This document shows positions 17,738 to 26,380 of a stretch of DNA of 45,164 nucleotides, piece after piece. The notes under the pieces are model-generated. The model saw only the letters and a program-made list of their open reading frames with translations, made no database searches and was not told where the DNA came from. The stretch is taken from the NCBI RefSeq assembly GCF_000190375.1, contig NZ_AEWG01000005.1:1-45164 (forward strand), written 5' to 3'. Made by a program: the position numbers and the translations under genes. Source of the DNA: Rubrivivax benzoatilyticus JA2 = ATCC BAA-35. GTDB lineage: Bacteria; Pseudomonadota; Gammaproteobacteria; Burkholderiales; Burkholderiaceae_C. The number at the start of each line of letters is the position of its first letter. Within the stretch, counting starts at the first letter, position 1.

Positions 17738-19918
17738 ATGTCCCAGGTCTCCGTCAAACGCTGCTGCCGGCACCGCCTGACCGCCGCCGCTGCCATCGCC
17801 GCCTGCGCGGCCGCCGCACACGCCCAGGCCTCCCCCGAGACCGGCTCGCTGCCGACGCTGGTCGTCACCGCCTCGGGCTTCGAGCAGGAGCTGCGCCAGG
17901 CGCCGGCGTCGATCACGGTGATCACGCGCGAGGATCTGCAGACGCGCCAGTTCCGCGACCTGGCCGAGGCGCTGCAGGACGTCGAAGGCGTCGACGTGCG
18001 CGGCGGCACCGGCAAGACCGGCGGTCTGGACATCAGCATCCGCGGCCTGCCCAGCGAGTACACGCTGGTGCTGATCGACGGCCGGCGCCAGAACGTCGCC
18101 GGCGACGTCACGCCCAACGGCTTCGGCGCGGCGCTCAACAGCTTCATGCCGCCGGTGGCGGCGATCGAACGCATCGAGATCATCCGCGGCCCGATGTCCA
18201 CGCTGTACGGCTCGGACGCGCTGGGCGGCGTCGTCAACATCATCACGCGCAAGGTCGGCCGCCAATGGGTGGGCAGCGCCGGCGTCACCTTCGGCGTGCC
18301 CGAGGCCGGTGACGAAGGCCTGCAGCGCAAGGCCGACGTCTACCTCAGCGGCCCGCTGGTGGCCGACACGCTGGGGCTGCAGCTGCGCGGCAACGTCTAC
18401 GACCGCAACGCCTCGGAGCGCATCTGGAGCCGAGGCAATGCCCGCGACCCGCGCCCCGGCGAGAGTCTGCAGACCGGCGTCGGCGCCAAGCTGACGCTGA
18501 CCCCCGGCGCCGGCCACGACGTCTGGCTGGACCTGGACCAGGCGCGCACGCGCTACGACAACGCCGACTGCCGCCTCGGCGGCGTCGACTACCTGAACTG
18601 CGCCACCGGCGCGGCCACCACCACCGCCGTCGGCTACCGCGATGAGCTGCGTTTCAACCGCGACCAGGTCGCGCTGGGCCACACCAGCCGCCTGCCTGTC
18701 GGCCTGCTCGAGTCGAGCCTGACCCGCAGCGTCACCGAGACCCTGGGACGCACGATCCCCAGCGCCTCGCGCCCGGCGGGCAGCCCCGAGATCGGCCAGG
18801 ACCGCGAGCTCGAGACCACCAACGTCGTGCTCGACTCCAAGCTCGTCAGCCCGCTCGGCGAGCGCCACGTGCTGAGCACCGGCCTGCAGTGGTGGAAGGC
18901 CGAGTTCCACGACAGCCTGCTGCCCGAGGACCACGAGCAGACGATGTGGGCCGTCTTCGCCGAGGACGAGTGGCAGCTCGCCGACGGCCTGACGACGACG
19001 CTGGGCGGACGCTACAACCGCCACGACGCCTTCGGCGGCGAGTTCAGCCCGCGCGCCTACCTCGTCTGGGACGCGGCGCCGGGCTGGACGCTCAAGGGCG
19101 GCATCAGCGGCGGCTTCAAGGCGCCGCGCCTGAACCAGCTGATCGACGGCGTCTCCGGCATCGGCGGCCAGGGCACGGTGCTGGCGATCGGCAACCCGAA
19201 CCTCAAGCCCGAGGTCAGCCGCAGCGCCGAACTCGCCGCGCTCTACGACGGCGGCAAGGCCTGGGGCGGCTCGGTGACGCTGTTCCGCAACAAGATCAAG
19301 GACCGCATCAGCAGCGGCGGCGGCAGCTGCAGCGTCGACTGGATCTCCAGCTGCAGCGCCAACCCCGGCGCCACCTACGCGATCAACATCGACGAAGGCA
19401 AGACCTGGGGCGTCGAGCTCGCCGGCCGGCTGGCGCTGGCCGAACGCTGGGCGCTGACCGCCAACTACACCTGGACCGACAGCGAGGCCATCGTCAACGG
19501 TGTCGAGAGCGGCAAGCTCAGCGACACCGCCGAGCACGTCGCCAACGTCCAGCTGCGCTGGAACGCCAGCGATCGCTGGAGCGCCTGGCTGCGCGGCGAG
19601 TACCGCGGCGACAGCCGCCGCTTCGACGGCAAGACCTCGGCGCTGGCCGGCAACGACGCGCTCGAGTACGCCGCGCTCGGCGACCTGAAGGGCTACTCGC
19701 TGTGGCACCTGGGCGGCAGCTACCAGCCGACCAAGACGCTGACGCTGAGCGCCAGCGTGCACAACCTGCTCGACAAGGACTTCGACGAGTTCCGCGCCTG
19801 GACCAACACCAGCGGCCAGGAGGTGCTCGGCAGCCCCTACTACAAGTCGACCAGCTCGGTGCGCGGCACCGCGCCCGCGGGCCGCACCTTCTGGGTCGGC
19901 GCCAATCTGACGTTCTGA
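17738..19918 (+). CDS. TonB-dependent outer-membrane receptor, catecholate-siderophore type
   Basis: This is a 726-residue outer-membrane gated channel for iron complexes. A signal peptide (about 29 residues, ending AAAHAQA) precedes a TonB-box-like LPTLVVTA. The plug domain follows (ITVITREDL, then ISIRGLPSEYTLVLIDGRRQ, RIEIIRGPMSTLYGSDALGGVVNI), then a 22-strand barrel with NPNLKPEVS and a terminal aromatic residue in WVGANLTF. Layout and plug motifs resemble the FepA/CirA/BfrA group, but the actual ligand cannot be read from the sequence. A ribosome site AGGAAA precedes the ATG. A Fur-type operator lies upstream and a ferric ABC transporter follows directly, 19 bases downstream, so this is probably one iron-uptake operon. 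Confidence 0.92.
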   Translation: MSQVSVKRCCRHRLTAAAAIAACAAAAHAQASPETGSLPTLVVTASGFEQELRQAPASITVITREDLQTRQFRDLAEALQDVEGVDVRGGTGKTGGLDISIRGLPSEYTLVLIDGRRQNVAGDVTPNGFGAALNSFMPPVAAIERIEIIRGPMSTLYGSDALGGVVNIITRKVGRQWVGSAGVTFGVPEAGDEGLQRKADVYLSGPLVADTLGLQLRGNVYDRNASERIWSRGNARDPRPGESLQTGVGAKLTLTPGAGHDVWLDLDQARTRYDNADCRLGGVDYLNCATGAATTTAVGYRDELRFNRDQVALGHTSRLPVGLLESSLTRSVTETLGRTIPSASRPAGSPEIGQDRELETTNVVLDSKLVSPLGERHVLSTGLQWWKAEFHDSLLPEDHEQTMWAVFAEDEWQLADGLTTTLGGRYNRHDAFGGEFSPRAYLVWDAAPGWTLKGGISGGFKAPRLNQLIDGVSGIGGQGTVLAIGNPNLKPEVSRSAELAALYDGGKAWGGSVTLFRNKIKDRISSGGGSCSVDWISSCSANPGATYAINIDEGKTWGVELAGRLALAERWALTANYTWTDSEAIVNGVESGKLSDTAEHVANVQLRWNASDRWSAWLRGEYRGDSRRFDGKTSALAGNDALEYAALGDLKGYSLWHLGGSYQPTKTLTLSASVHNLLDKDFDEFRAWTNTSGQEVLGSPYYKSTSSVRGTAPAGRTFWVGANLTF

Positions 19919-19937
19919 TCCCCCACCAGGAGAAACG

Positions 19938-20963
19938 ATGAAGAACTGGAAGACGACGCTGGCCGTCGGCGCCGTCGCGCTCGCCGCGGCCGGCCAGGCC
20001 CTGGCGCAGGCCGCGCCGCAGCCGGTGACGGTCTACTCGTCGCGCATCGAGCAGCTGCTCAAGCCGACGCTGGACCGCTACACGCAGGAGACCGGCGTGC
20101 GCATCAACCTGCTGACCGACCGCGGCGGCTCGCTCACCGAGCGCCTGGCCGCCGAAGGCGCCAGCTCGCCGGCCGACGTGCTGATCACCGTCGACATGGG
20201 CAACCTGTGGAACGCCGCCGAACGCGGCCTGCTGCGCAAGCTGCAGTCTCCGACGCTGGACGCCAACGTGCCGGCCAGCTTCCGCGACCCCGGCAGCCGC
20301 TGGTGGGGGCTGTCGCAGCGCGAACGCACGATCTTCTACGCCGCCGGCAAGGTGCAGCCGGCGCAGCTGTCGACCTACGAGGACCTGGCGCTGCCGAAGT
20401 GGAAGGGCAAGCTCTGCCTGCGCACCGGCAAGCAGACCTACACCCAGTCGCTGGTGGCGATGATGATCGCCAAGCACGGCGAGGCCCGCGCCGAGGAGAT
20501 CGCGCGCGGCTGGGTCGCCAACCTCGCGACCGACGTCTTCACCAACGACAACAGCCTGCTGAAGGCGATCGAGGCCGGGCAGTGCGAGGTCGGCATCGCC
20601 AACACCTACTACTACGGCCGCATCCTGGCGCGCGAGCCCGAGTTCAACGCCAAGGTCAAGCTGTTCTGGGCCAACCAGGGCGCAGGCGAGGGCGGGGCGC
20701 ACGTCAACCTGTCCGGCGGCGGCGTGACCACGCACGCGCGCAACCCCGAGGGCGGGCGCAAGCTGCTCGAGTGGCTGTCCTCGCAGGGCGTGCAGCGCGA
20801 CTACACGCACGGCACCTTCGAGAGCCCGATCAACCCGAAGGCCGAGGCCGACCCGATCGTGCAGGCCTGGGGCACGTTCAAGGCGAGCCCGCTGAACGCA
20901 GCCGACATCGGCTCGCGCCAGGCCGCGGCGATCCGCCTGCTCGACCGCGTTGGCTACCGCTGA
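19938..20963 (+). CDS. fbpA: Ferric iron ABC transporter, periplasmic binding protein (FbpA/FutA type)
   Basis: The 341-residue protein binds Fe3+ in the periplasm for the FbpBC permease. A cleavable signal peptide (ending GQALAQA) precedes VTVYSSRIEQLLKP, which carries the N-terminal Tyr ligand of FutA/FbpA proteins. The paired iron-binding tyrosines of the family lie in NTYYYGR (Tyr224-226). The segment LTDRGGSLTERLAAEG fits the same family. A strong AGGAGAAA ribosome site precedes the ATG. The gene overlaps the permease gene by 14 bases. Confidence 0.93.
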   Translation: MKNWKTTLAVGAVALAAAGQALAQAAPQPVTVYSSRIEQLLKPTLDRYTQETGVRINLLTDRGGSLTERLAAEGASSPADVLITVDMGNLWNAAERGLLRKLQSPTLDANVPASFRDPGSRWWGLSQRERTIFYAAGKVQPAQLSTYEDLALPKWKGKLCLRTGKQTYTQSLVAMMIAKHGEARAEEIARGWVANLATDVFTNDNSLLKAIEAGQCEVGIANTYYYGRILAREPEFNAKVKLFWANQGAGEGGAHVNLSGGGVTTHARNPEGGRKLLEWLSSQGVQRDYTHGTFESPINPKAEADPIVQAWGTFKASPLNAADIGSRQAAAIRLLDRVGYR

Positions 20964-22632
20964 ACGCGGCCTGAACCCGCCGGCCTTCGTGCCGGCGGCG
21001 CACCGCACGCGGCATCTGCCCTGGCGCGGCGCGCTCGCCGCGCTGCCGATCGCGCTGCTGACGCTGCTGCCGCTGGGCGCGGTGCTGGTGCTGGCGCTCG
21101 CGCCGCAGGCCGACACCTGGGCCCATCTGTGGCAGCACGTGCTGCCGCGCGTGCTGGCCAACACCGCGCTGCTGATGGCGCTGGTGGCCGTCGGCGTGCT
21201 CGCCGTCGGCGTGCCGCTGGCCTGGCTGACGGCGATGTGCGAGTTCCCCGGCCGGCGCGTTTTCGCCTGGGCGCTGGTGCTGCCGCTGGCCTTCCCGGCC
21301 TACGTGCTGGCCTTCGTGCAGATGGGCCTGTTCGAGTACGCCGGCCCGGTGCAGACGGCGCTGCGCGAGCTCTTCGGCAGCAGCCGCTGGTTCCCCGAGA
21401 TCCGCGGCAGCTTCTGGGGGCTGACGCTGGTGCTGGTGCTGGCCTTCTACCCCTACGTCTACCTGCTGGCGCGCGGCGCCTTCCTGACCCAGGGCCGGCG
21501 TGCGCTGGAGGCGGCGCAGACGCTGGGCTGCTCGCCGGCCGGCGCGCTGTGGCGCGTGGCGCTGCCGATGGCGCGGCCCTGGATCGGCGCCGGCCTGGCG
21601 CTGGTGCTGATGGAGACGCTGGCCGACTTCGGCGCCGTCGCGGTGTTCAACGTCGACACCTTCACGACCGCGCTCTACAAGGCCTGGTTCGACCTGCACG
21701 ACCTGGGTGCGGCGGCGCAACTGGCCTCGCTGCTGGTGCTCGTCGTGCTGGTGCTGGTCGCGGCCGAGCAGCGCTCGCGGCAGGCGCAGCGTTTCGACGC
21801 CGCGGCCGGCGGCGATGCGCGGCGCGCGCTCGGGCCGCGCGCGCGCTGGCTGGCCACCGCGTTCTGCGCGGCGGTGCTCGGTGCGGCCTTCGTCGTGCCG
21901 ATGCTGCAGATCGTCGTCTGGTCGCTGCAGGTCTGGCGCGAGGACCTGGACGCGCGCTACTGGGGCTTCGCCTGGAACACGCTGCGCCTGGCCGGCGCCA
22001 CCGCGGCGGCGGTCACGGTGCTGGCGCTGCTGCTGTCGTGGATCCGCCGCCGCCATGCCGACGCCGCCACCGCCTGGCTGGTGCGGCTGGCGGTCGTCGG
22101 CTACGCCTTCCCCGGCGTGGTGCTGGCGGTCGGCGTGTTCGTGCCGATCGCCTGGCTCGACGAGCAGCTGCTGGCGCTGCTGAAACCCTTCGGCGTCGAG
22201 CCGCTGGCGCTGCTCAAGGGCAGCCTGGCGACGATGCTGCTGGCGCTGGCGGCGCGTTTCATGGCCGTGGGCTTCCACGCCACCGACAGCGCGATGCAGC
22301 GCGTCAGCCGCCACCAGGAAGAGGCTTGCGCCTCGCTGGGTCTGACGCCGTGGCAGACGCTGCGCCGGCTGCACCTGCCGCTGCTGCGCGGCGGCCTGCT
22401 CGCGGCCTTCCTGATGGTGCTGGTCGACGTCATGAAGGAGATGCCGATCACGCTGATGACGCGCAGCTTCGGCTGGGACACGCTGGCCGTGCGCGTGTTC
22501 CAGCTCACCTCCGAGTCGATGTGGCAGCAGGCGGCGCTGCCGGCGCTGGCCATCGTGCTCGTCGGCCTGCTGCCGGTGGCGCTGCTGGTCATGCAGACCG
22601 AACGCCGGCCCTCGTCCCGAACCCCGTCCTGA
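20950..22632 (+). CDS. fbpB: Ferric iron ABC transporter, fused two-domain permease (FbpB type)
   Basis: The 560-residue inner-membrane protein carries two copies of the binding-protein-dependent permease domain, as is usual for FbpB. Each half has an EAA-type loop that contacts the ATPase (EAAQTLGCSPAGALWRVALP in the first, EEACASLGLTPWQTLRRLHLP in the second). About twelve hydrophobic segments are seen. The start is a TTG inside the end of fbpA (MATAERG), which gives translational coupling; a GTG at 20989 is an alternative start. Confidence 0.93.
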   Translation: MATAERGLNPPAFVPAAHRTRHLPWRGALAALPIALLTLLPLGAVLVLALAPQADTWAHLWQHVLPRVLANTALLMALVAVGVLAVGVPLAWLTAMCEFPGRRVFAWALVLPLAFPAYVLAFVQMGLFEYAGPVQTALRELFGSSRWFPEIRGSFWGLTLVLVLAFYPYVYLLARGAFLTQGRRALEAAQTLGCSPAGALWRVALPMARPWIGAGLALVLMETLADFGAVAVFNVDTFTTALYKAWFDLHDLGAAAQLASLLVLVVLVLVAAEQRSRQAQRFDAAAGGDARRALGPRARWLATAFCAAVLGAAFVVPMLQIVVWSLQVWREDLDARYWGFAWNTLRLAGATAAAVTVLALLLSWIRRRHADAATAWLVRLAVVGYAFPGVVLAVGVFVPIAWLDEQLLALLKPFGVEPLALLKGSLATMLLALAARFMAVGFHATDSAMQRVSRHQEEACASLGLTPWQTLRRLHLPLLRGGLLAAFLMVLVDVMKEMPITLMTRSFGWDTLAVRVFQLTSESMWQQAALPALAIVLVGLLPVALLVMQTERRPSSRTPS

Positions 22633-22642
22633 GTCGCTCACG

Positions 22643-23647
22643 ATGCTCGAAGTCGAACACCTCACCCTGGGTTATGGCGCGACGGACGTCGTGCAGCGGG
22701 CCTCGCTGGCCCTGGCGCGCGGCGAGATCGGCTGCCTGCTGGGGCCCTCGGGCTGCGGCAAGACGACGCTGCTGCGCGCCATCGCCGGTTTCGAGGCGCC
22801 GCGTGCCGGCCGCATCCTGCTCGACGGGCGTGTCGTCGCGACGGCCGAACGCCAGCTGCCGGCGCGCGAACGCGGCGTCGGCATGGTCTTCCAGGAGCAC
22901 GCGCTGTTCCCGCATCTGGACGTCGAGGGCAACGTCGCGTTCGGGCTGCGCGGGCTGGCGGCTGCCGAACGCCGCGCGCGTGTCGGCGAGATGCTGGCGC
23001 TGGTCGGCCTGGACGGGATGCGGCAGCGCTGGCCGCACGAGCTGTCCGGCGGCCAGCAGCAGCGTGTCGCGATCGCCCGCGCGCTGGCGCCGCGGCCGGC
23101 GCTGCTGCTGCTCGACGAGCCGTTCTCCAGCCTGGACACCGGGCTGCGCGAGTCGATCGCGCGCGAGCTGCGCAGCATCCTGCGCCAGGCCGGCGCGACG
23201 GCGCTGATGGTCACGCACGACCAGCCCGAGGCCTTCGCGATGGCCGACCGCATCGGCGTCATGGCCGGCGGCCGGCTGTGCCAGTGGGCCGACGCCTTCG
23301 AGCTGTACCGGCGTCCGGCGACGCCCGAGGTCGCGGCGCTGGTCGGCAGCGGCGTGCTGCTGCCGGCGCGGCGTGTCGCCGAGGGCTGGCAGACCGCGCT
23401 GGGCCGGCACGACGCGGCGACGCCGGCCTTCGGCGACGGCGACGGCACCCGCGTGCTGCTGCGCCCGCAGGCGCTGCGCCTGGTCGACGACGGCGGTGTG
23501 CCGGCGACGGTGGCCGTGCGCATGTTCCGCGGCAGCCACTTCGAGTACGAGCTCGTGCTCGCCGACACGACGCGGGTGCTGGTGCACGGCGACACCGGGC
23601 GCGCGCACGAGGTCGGCGCCGTCGTCGGCCTCGTGCCGGCGGGCTGA
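22643..23647 (+). CDS. fbpC: Ferric iron ABC transporter, ATP-binding protein (FbpC type)
   Basis: The 334-residue ATPase powers the FbpB permease. Walker A is GPSGCGKTT, the signature is LSGGQQQRVAIARAL, Walker B is LLLLDEPFSSLD, and the switch His lies in MVTHDQPEAFAMADR. A C-terminal TOBE-like regulatory domain follows (RVLLRPQALRLVDDGG). It begins 10 bases after fbpB and completes the receptor-fbpABC unit. Its TGA abuts the stop of the convergent gene in the hexamer TGATCA. Confidence 0.95.
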   Translation: MLEVEHLTLGYGATDVVQRASLALARGEIGCLLGPSGCGKTTLLRAIAGFEAPRAGRILLDGRVVATAERQLPARERGVGMVFQEHALFPHLDVEGNVAFGLRGLAAAERRARVGEMLALVGLDGMRQRWPHELSGGQQQRVAIARALAPRPALLLLDEPFSSLDTGLRESIARELRSILRQAGATALMVTHDQPEAFAMADRIGVMAGGRLCQWADAFELYRRPATPEVAALVGSGVLLPARRVAEGWQTALGRHDAATPAFGDGDGTRVLLRPQALRLVDDGGVPATVAVRMFRGSHFEYELVLADTTRVLVHGDTGRAHEVGAVVGLVPAG

Positions 23648-24022
23648 TCAGGTCTCTTCGTCGGCCTCGATGACGAGGCGCAGCCGCTCGGCGCCGCCGC
23701 ATTCGACGAAGGCCTGCAGCCGCAGCTCGCGCCCGACCGGCACGCTGCGGCGGAAGCGGAAGTCCAGGCCGTCGTAGCGGCCTGCGGGGTCGGTGGCGAT
23801 GCGCCGCGACCACTGCAGCTCGCCGTCGGCGAGCACACGCAGCGCGTGCCAGGGCTCGTGCGCGTCGGCGCGCGGACGCACGCTCATCGCCACCGAGATC
23901 TCGAAGCGGCGTTCGCGGCGCGCGTCGGCGGGCACGACGAGCAGCGCGTCGGCGCGGTCGCCCGCGTCCAGGTGCCAGCGTTCGGGGCGGGCGGGATCGG
24001 CGGGGCGGGCGGTGCTGCTCAA
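23648..24022 (-). CDS. Hypothetical protein, start uncertain
   Basis: I do not recognise this protein. The C-terminal 110 residues have balanced, gene-like composition with alternating hydrophobic positions that suggest a small beta-sandwich (FEISVAMSVRPRA, WHALRVLADGELQWSRR, YDGLDFRFRRSVPVG, LRLQAFVECGGAERLRLVIE). The reading frame is open back to 24175, but its first 50 residues are Arg-rich and look non-coding, so the TTG at 24022 (124 residues) is taken. No ribosome site is clear. It has no signal peptide or membrane segment and is convergent with fbpC without a gap. Confidence 0.6.
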   Translation of the reverse strand: MSSTARPADPARPERWHLDAGDRADALLVVPADARRERRFEISVAMSVRPRADAHEPWHALRVLADGELQWSRRIATDPAGRYDGLDFRFRRSVPVGRELRLQAFVECGGAERLRLVIEADEET

Positions 24023-24180
24023 GGCGGTGACGTGTCGGAGGCGGCGAGGGCCGCGAGCGTAGCGCAGCCCGCGCCGGCGGCGCATGGCCGTGCCCGGCGC
24101 GCGCTTATGCTCGCGGCCGTGATGAACACGATCCCGATGAACCGCCGCCGTGCCGCGGCGCGGCCGTCGCGGCACGCAGC

Positions 24181-24558
24181 ATGGGCGCGATGAACGATCG
24201 CCGCCGTGCCGGCGCCGGCGGCCTGGTCTATTCCACCGAGGGCGGGCGCATGTGCCCGGCCTGCCGCCGGCCGCTGGCCGAGTGCGCCTGTGCTGCGCCG
24301 AAGGCGGCGCCGGCCGGCGACGGCATCGTGCGCGTCGGCCGCGAGACCGCCGGCCGTGGCGGCAAGGGTGTCACCGTCGTGCGCGGGCTGGCGCTCGACG
24401 AGGCCGCGCTGGCCGCCCTGGCCAAACGCCTGAAGGCGCACTGCGGCAGCGGCGGCACGGCCAAGGACGGCGTCATCGAGATCCAGGGCGAGCACCGCGA
24501 CAAGGTGCTGGCCTTCCTACAGCAGCAGGGCTGGACGGTGCGGCGCAGCGGCGGCTGA
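24181..24558 (+). CDS. yciH: YciH/SUI1-family translation initiation factor homologue with N-terminal Cys knuckle
   Basis: The 125-residue protein belongs to the bacterial eIF1/SUI1-like family, which in E. coli affects start-site discrimination and translation under stress. The N-terminus reads LVYSTEGGRMCPACRRPLAE followed by CAC, giving a C-x2-C-x7-C-x-C pattern that could bind zinc; the same region of E. coli YciH lacks these Cys. The SUI1 core is clear: GKGVTVVRGL, then HCGSGGTAKDGVIEIQG and the C-terminal QQGWTVRRSGG. A second ATG at 24190 could also be the start. Confidence 0.92.
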   Translation: MGAMNDRRRAGAGGLVYSTEGGRMCPACRRPLAECACAAPKAAPAGDGIVRVGRETAGRGGKGVTVVRGLALDEAALAALAKRLKAHCGSGGTAKDGVIEIQGEHRDKVLAFLQQQGWTVRRSGG

Positions 24559-24607
24559 GCCGGCGCGGTCAGCCCGCCCGGGAGCGAGCCGACGCGACAA
24601 GACGCCA

Positions 24608-24628
24608 GCCACGGCATGGCGCCGTGGC
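24608..24628. terminator. Hairpin between convergent yciH and the zinc-ribbon gene
   Basis: GCCACGGC pairs with GCCGTGGC around the loop ATGGC. No T-run is present on either strand. Its position between two convergent stops suggests a shared weak terminator. Confidence 0.45.
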
Positions 24629-24654
24629 CGGACGGGGCAGGCGTCGACGCCGGC

Positions 24655-24915
24655 TCAGGTCGCCGGGGTGGTGATGCCCAGGCAGTTGTTGCAACGGCCC
24701 AGCCCGCGCAGGCGCGGGTCGGGCTTGCCGTCGCCCGTCTTGAAGTTGGCGTGGCACTTGATGCACACGTACATCTTCGAGCTGGACATCATCGGCTTGA
24801 CGCCGGGTTCGGCATTGGGACGGGCGGCGGTGTACTCGGCCTGGGTCTGGCGGAGTTTCGGGCCGGGCGGGGTGGTCGGGGTCGACGGAGGTGCTGCGGA
24901 ACGGCGGGTGGCCAT
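24655..24915 (-). CDS. Small putative zinc-ribbon protein
   Basis: The 86-residue protein has a disordered Ala/Pro/Thr-rich N-terminus and a C-terminal module YVCIKCHANF, then 14 residues, then GRCNNC. The two CxxC pairs fit a zinc ribbon. A single CxxCH is present, but no signal peptide precedes it, so a c-type heme role is unlikely. No function is known to me. An internal start at Met42 or Met43 (MSSSKMYVC) is possible. It is divergent from the DUF3422 gene. Confidence 0.65.
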   Translation of the reverse strand: MATRRSAAPPSTPTTPPGPKLRQTQAEYTAARPNAEPGVKPMMSSSKMYVCIKCHANFKTGDGKPDPRLRGLGRCNNCLGITTPAT

Positions 24916-25057
24916 GGCGCTATGTAGGAGGCTGCGAGAGCCTTTCGTATCGCGAACCCCTTATTGTCCCTTGAAATGAGGTCGTCTCGCTGCTTGATCC
25001 GTGTCGCCTCGACCGATCAGGGGGGATGCCATACTTCAGGCCCTCAGGTCACGACTG

Positions 25058-26347
25058 ATGCCGCAGCTGCCACCCGACTTTCCCGGTCGTTTCGAACTCG
25101 CCGACGAGGTCCACGCGCGCCCCCCCGAGCCGCTGGAGCTGCCGTCGAGAGCGACCTATGTCGCGGTGATGGTCGACCCGACCGACCGCGAGAGCGAGCG
25201 CGCCCACATCGTGCGCCTGTTCGAGGCCTTCGGCGCCGAGCCGCCGGACGCCTCGCTGACGCAGTTCAGCGCCTCGATCGGGCCGCTGCGCATCAAGTGG
25301 GAGCGCCACGGCGAGTTCTCCGGCTACGTCTTCCTGCTGCCCGGGCTGAGCCCGGCGCCGTTCTCCGAGCCGGCGACGACGCGGCTGCCTGCCGGCTGGC
25401 TGGAGGCCATTCCCGGCCAGACCATCGTCGCCGCGCACGCCAAGCTCGTCGGTGGCGCTGAGCCGGTGCCCGACCCGCAGGCGCTTGCCGACCACTTCGG
25501 CGGCAACATCGTCGTCGGCTCGTCGATCGGCGAGGGCGCGGGCTACGCCTTCACCGACTTCAAGATCCACGCCGACGGCTGCGCGCGTTTCGTGCTGATG
25601 GACCGCGGCCTGACGCCGCGCCAGGCCGGCCGCATGCTGCAGCGCCTGCTCGAGATCGAGGCCTACCGCATGCTCGCGCTGCTGGCGCTGCCGATGGCGC
25701 GCGAGCAGCTGCCGCGCATCGTGCAGATCGAACGTTCGCTCGAGACGCTGACCGGCGAGATCGCCCGTGAAGGCGCCGACGAGGAGCGCTTGCTGCAGGA
25801 GCTGACGCGCACCGCCGCCGAGATCGAGCACGAGCTCACTGCGACCCAATACCGCTTCGGCGCCACGCGTGCCTACGCCGAGCTGGTGCGCACCCGCATC
25901 GCCGAGCTGCGCGAGGTGCGCATCCCCGGCACGCAGACCATCGAGGAGTTCATGGCGCGGCGCTTCACGCCGGCCGTGGCCACCTGCAACACCGTCTCGC
26001 AGCGCCTGCACGAGCTGGCCGACCGCGTCGCCCAGGCCAGCGGCCTGCTGGCCACGCGCGTGGGCATCGTGCGCGAGAAGCAGAACCAGGCGCTGCTGGC
26101 GTCGATGAACCGGCGCGCGCAGCTGCAGCTGCGGCTGCAGAAGGCCGTCGAAGGGCTGTCGATGGCGGCCATCGTCTACTACGCCGCCGGCCTCGTCGGC
26201 TACGTCGTCAAGGGCGGCAAGGCCGCCGGGCTGCCGCTGGACCCCGAGCTGATCGTCGGCCTGTCGATCCCGCTGCTGGCCGGCGTCGCCTACCTCGTGC
26301 TGCGGCGCGCCCGCCGCCACCTCGCCACCAGCGAGCGTGATTCCTGA
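25058..26347 (+). CDS. DUF3422 family membrane protein
   Basis: This 429-residue protein of unknown function matches the DUF3422 pattern as I know it: a soluble N-terminal region starting LPPDFPGRFELADEVHARPPE, the segment NIVVGSSIGEGAGYAFTDFK, a long helical region with IQIERSLETLTGEI, and two C-terminal membrane segments (about residues 366-384 and 396-412) separated by a short loop. The ATG at 25058 gives the family start; the frame is open further up but lacks similarity. It ends only 33 bases before bchI and may be cotranscribed with it. The family also occurs in non-phototrophs, so a link to pigment synthesis is only contextual. Confidence 0.85.
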   Translation: MPQLPPDFPGRFELADEVHARPPEPLELPSRATYVAVMVDPTDRESERAHIVRLFEAFGAEPPDASLTQFSASIGPLRIKWERHGEFSGYVFLLPGLSPAPFSEPATTRLPAGWLEAIPGQTIVAAHAKLVGGAEPVPDPQALADHFGGNIVVGSSIGEGAGYAFTDFKIHADGCARFVLMDRGLTPRQAGRMLQRLLEIEAYRMLALLALPMAREQLPRIVQIERSLETLTGEIAREGADEERLLQELTRTAAEIEHELTATQYRFGATRAYAELVRTRIAELREVRIPGTQTIEEFMARRFTPAVATCNTVSQRLHELADRVAQASGLLATRVGIVREKQNQALLASMNRRAQLQLRLQKAVEGLSMAAIVYYAAGLVGYVVKGGKAAGLPLDPELIVGLSIPLLAGVAYLVLRRARRHLATSERDS

Positions 26348-26380
26348 AGAACTCCGACCCTCCTGAAAGCCCGTTTCCTC

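Noticed and set aside
24764..24779. CxxCH in the small protein as a c-type heme site
   Set aside because: There is no signal peptide for export to the periplasm, and a second CxxC pair makes a zinc ribbon more likely.
24916..25057. Possible PpsR/CrtJ (TGT-N12-ACA) or FNR site upstream of the DUF3422-bchIDO group
   Set aside because: I looked through this gap and the bchI upstream gap and found no match with correct half-sites and spacing.
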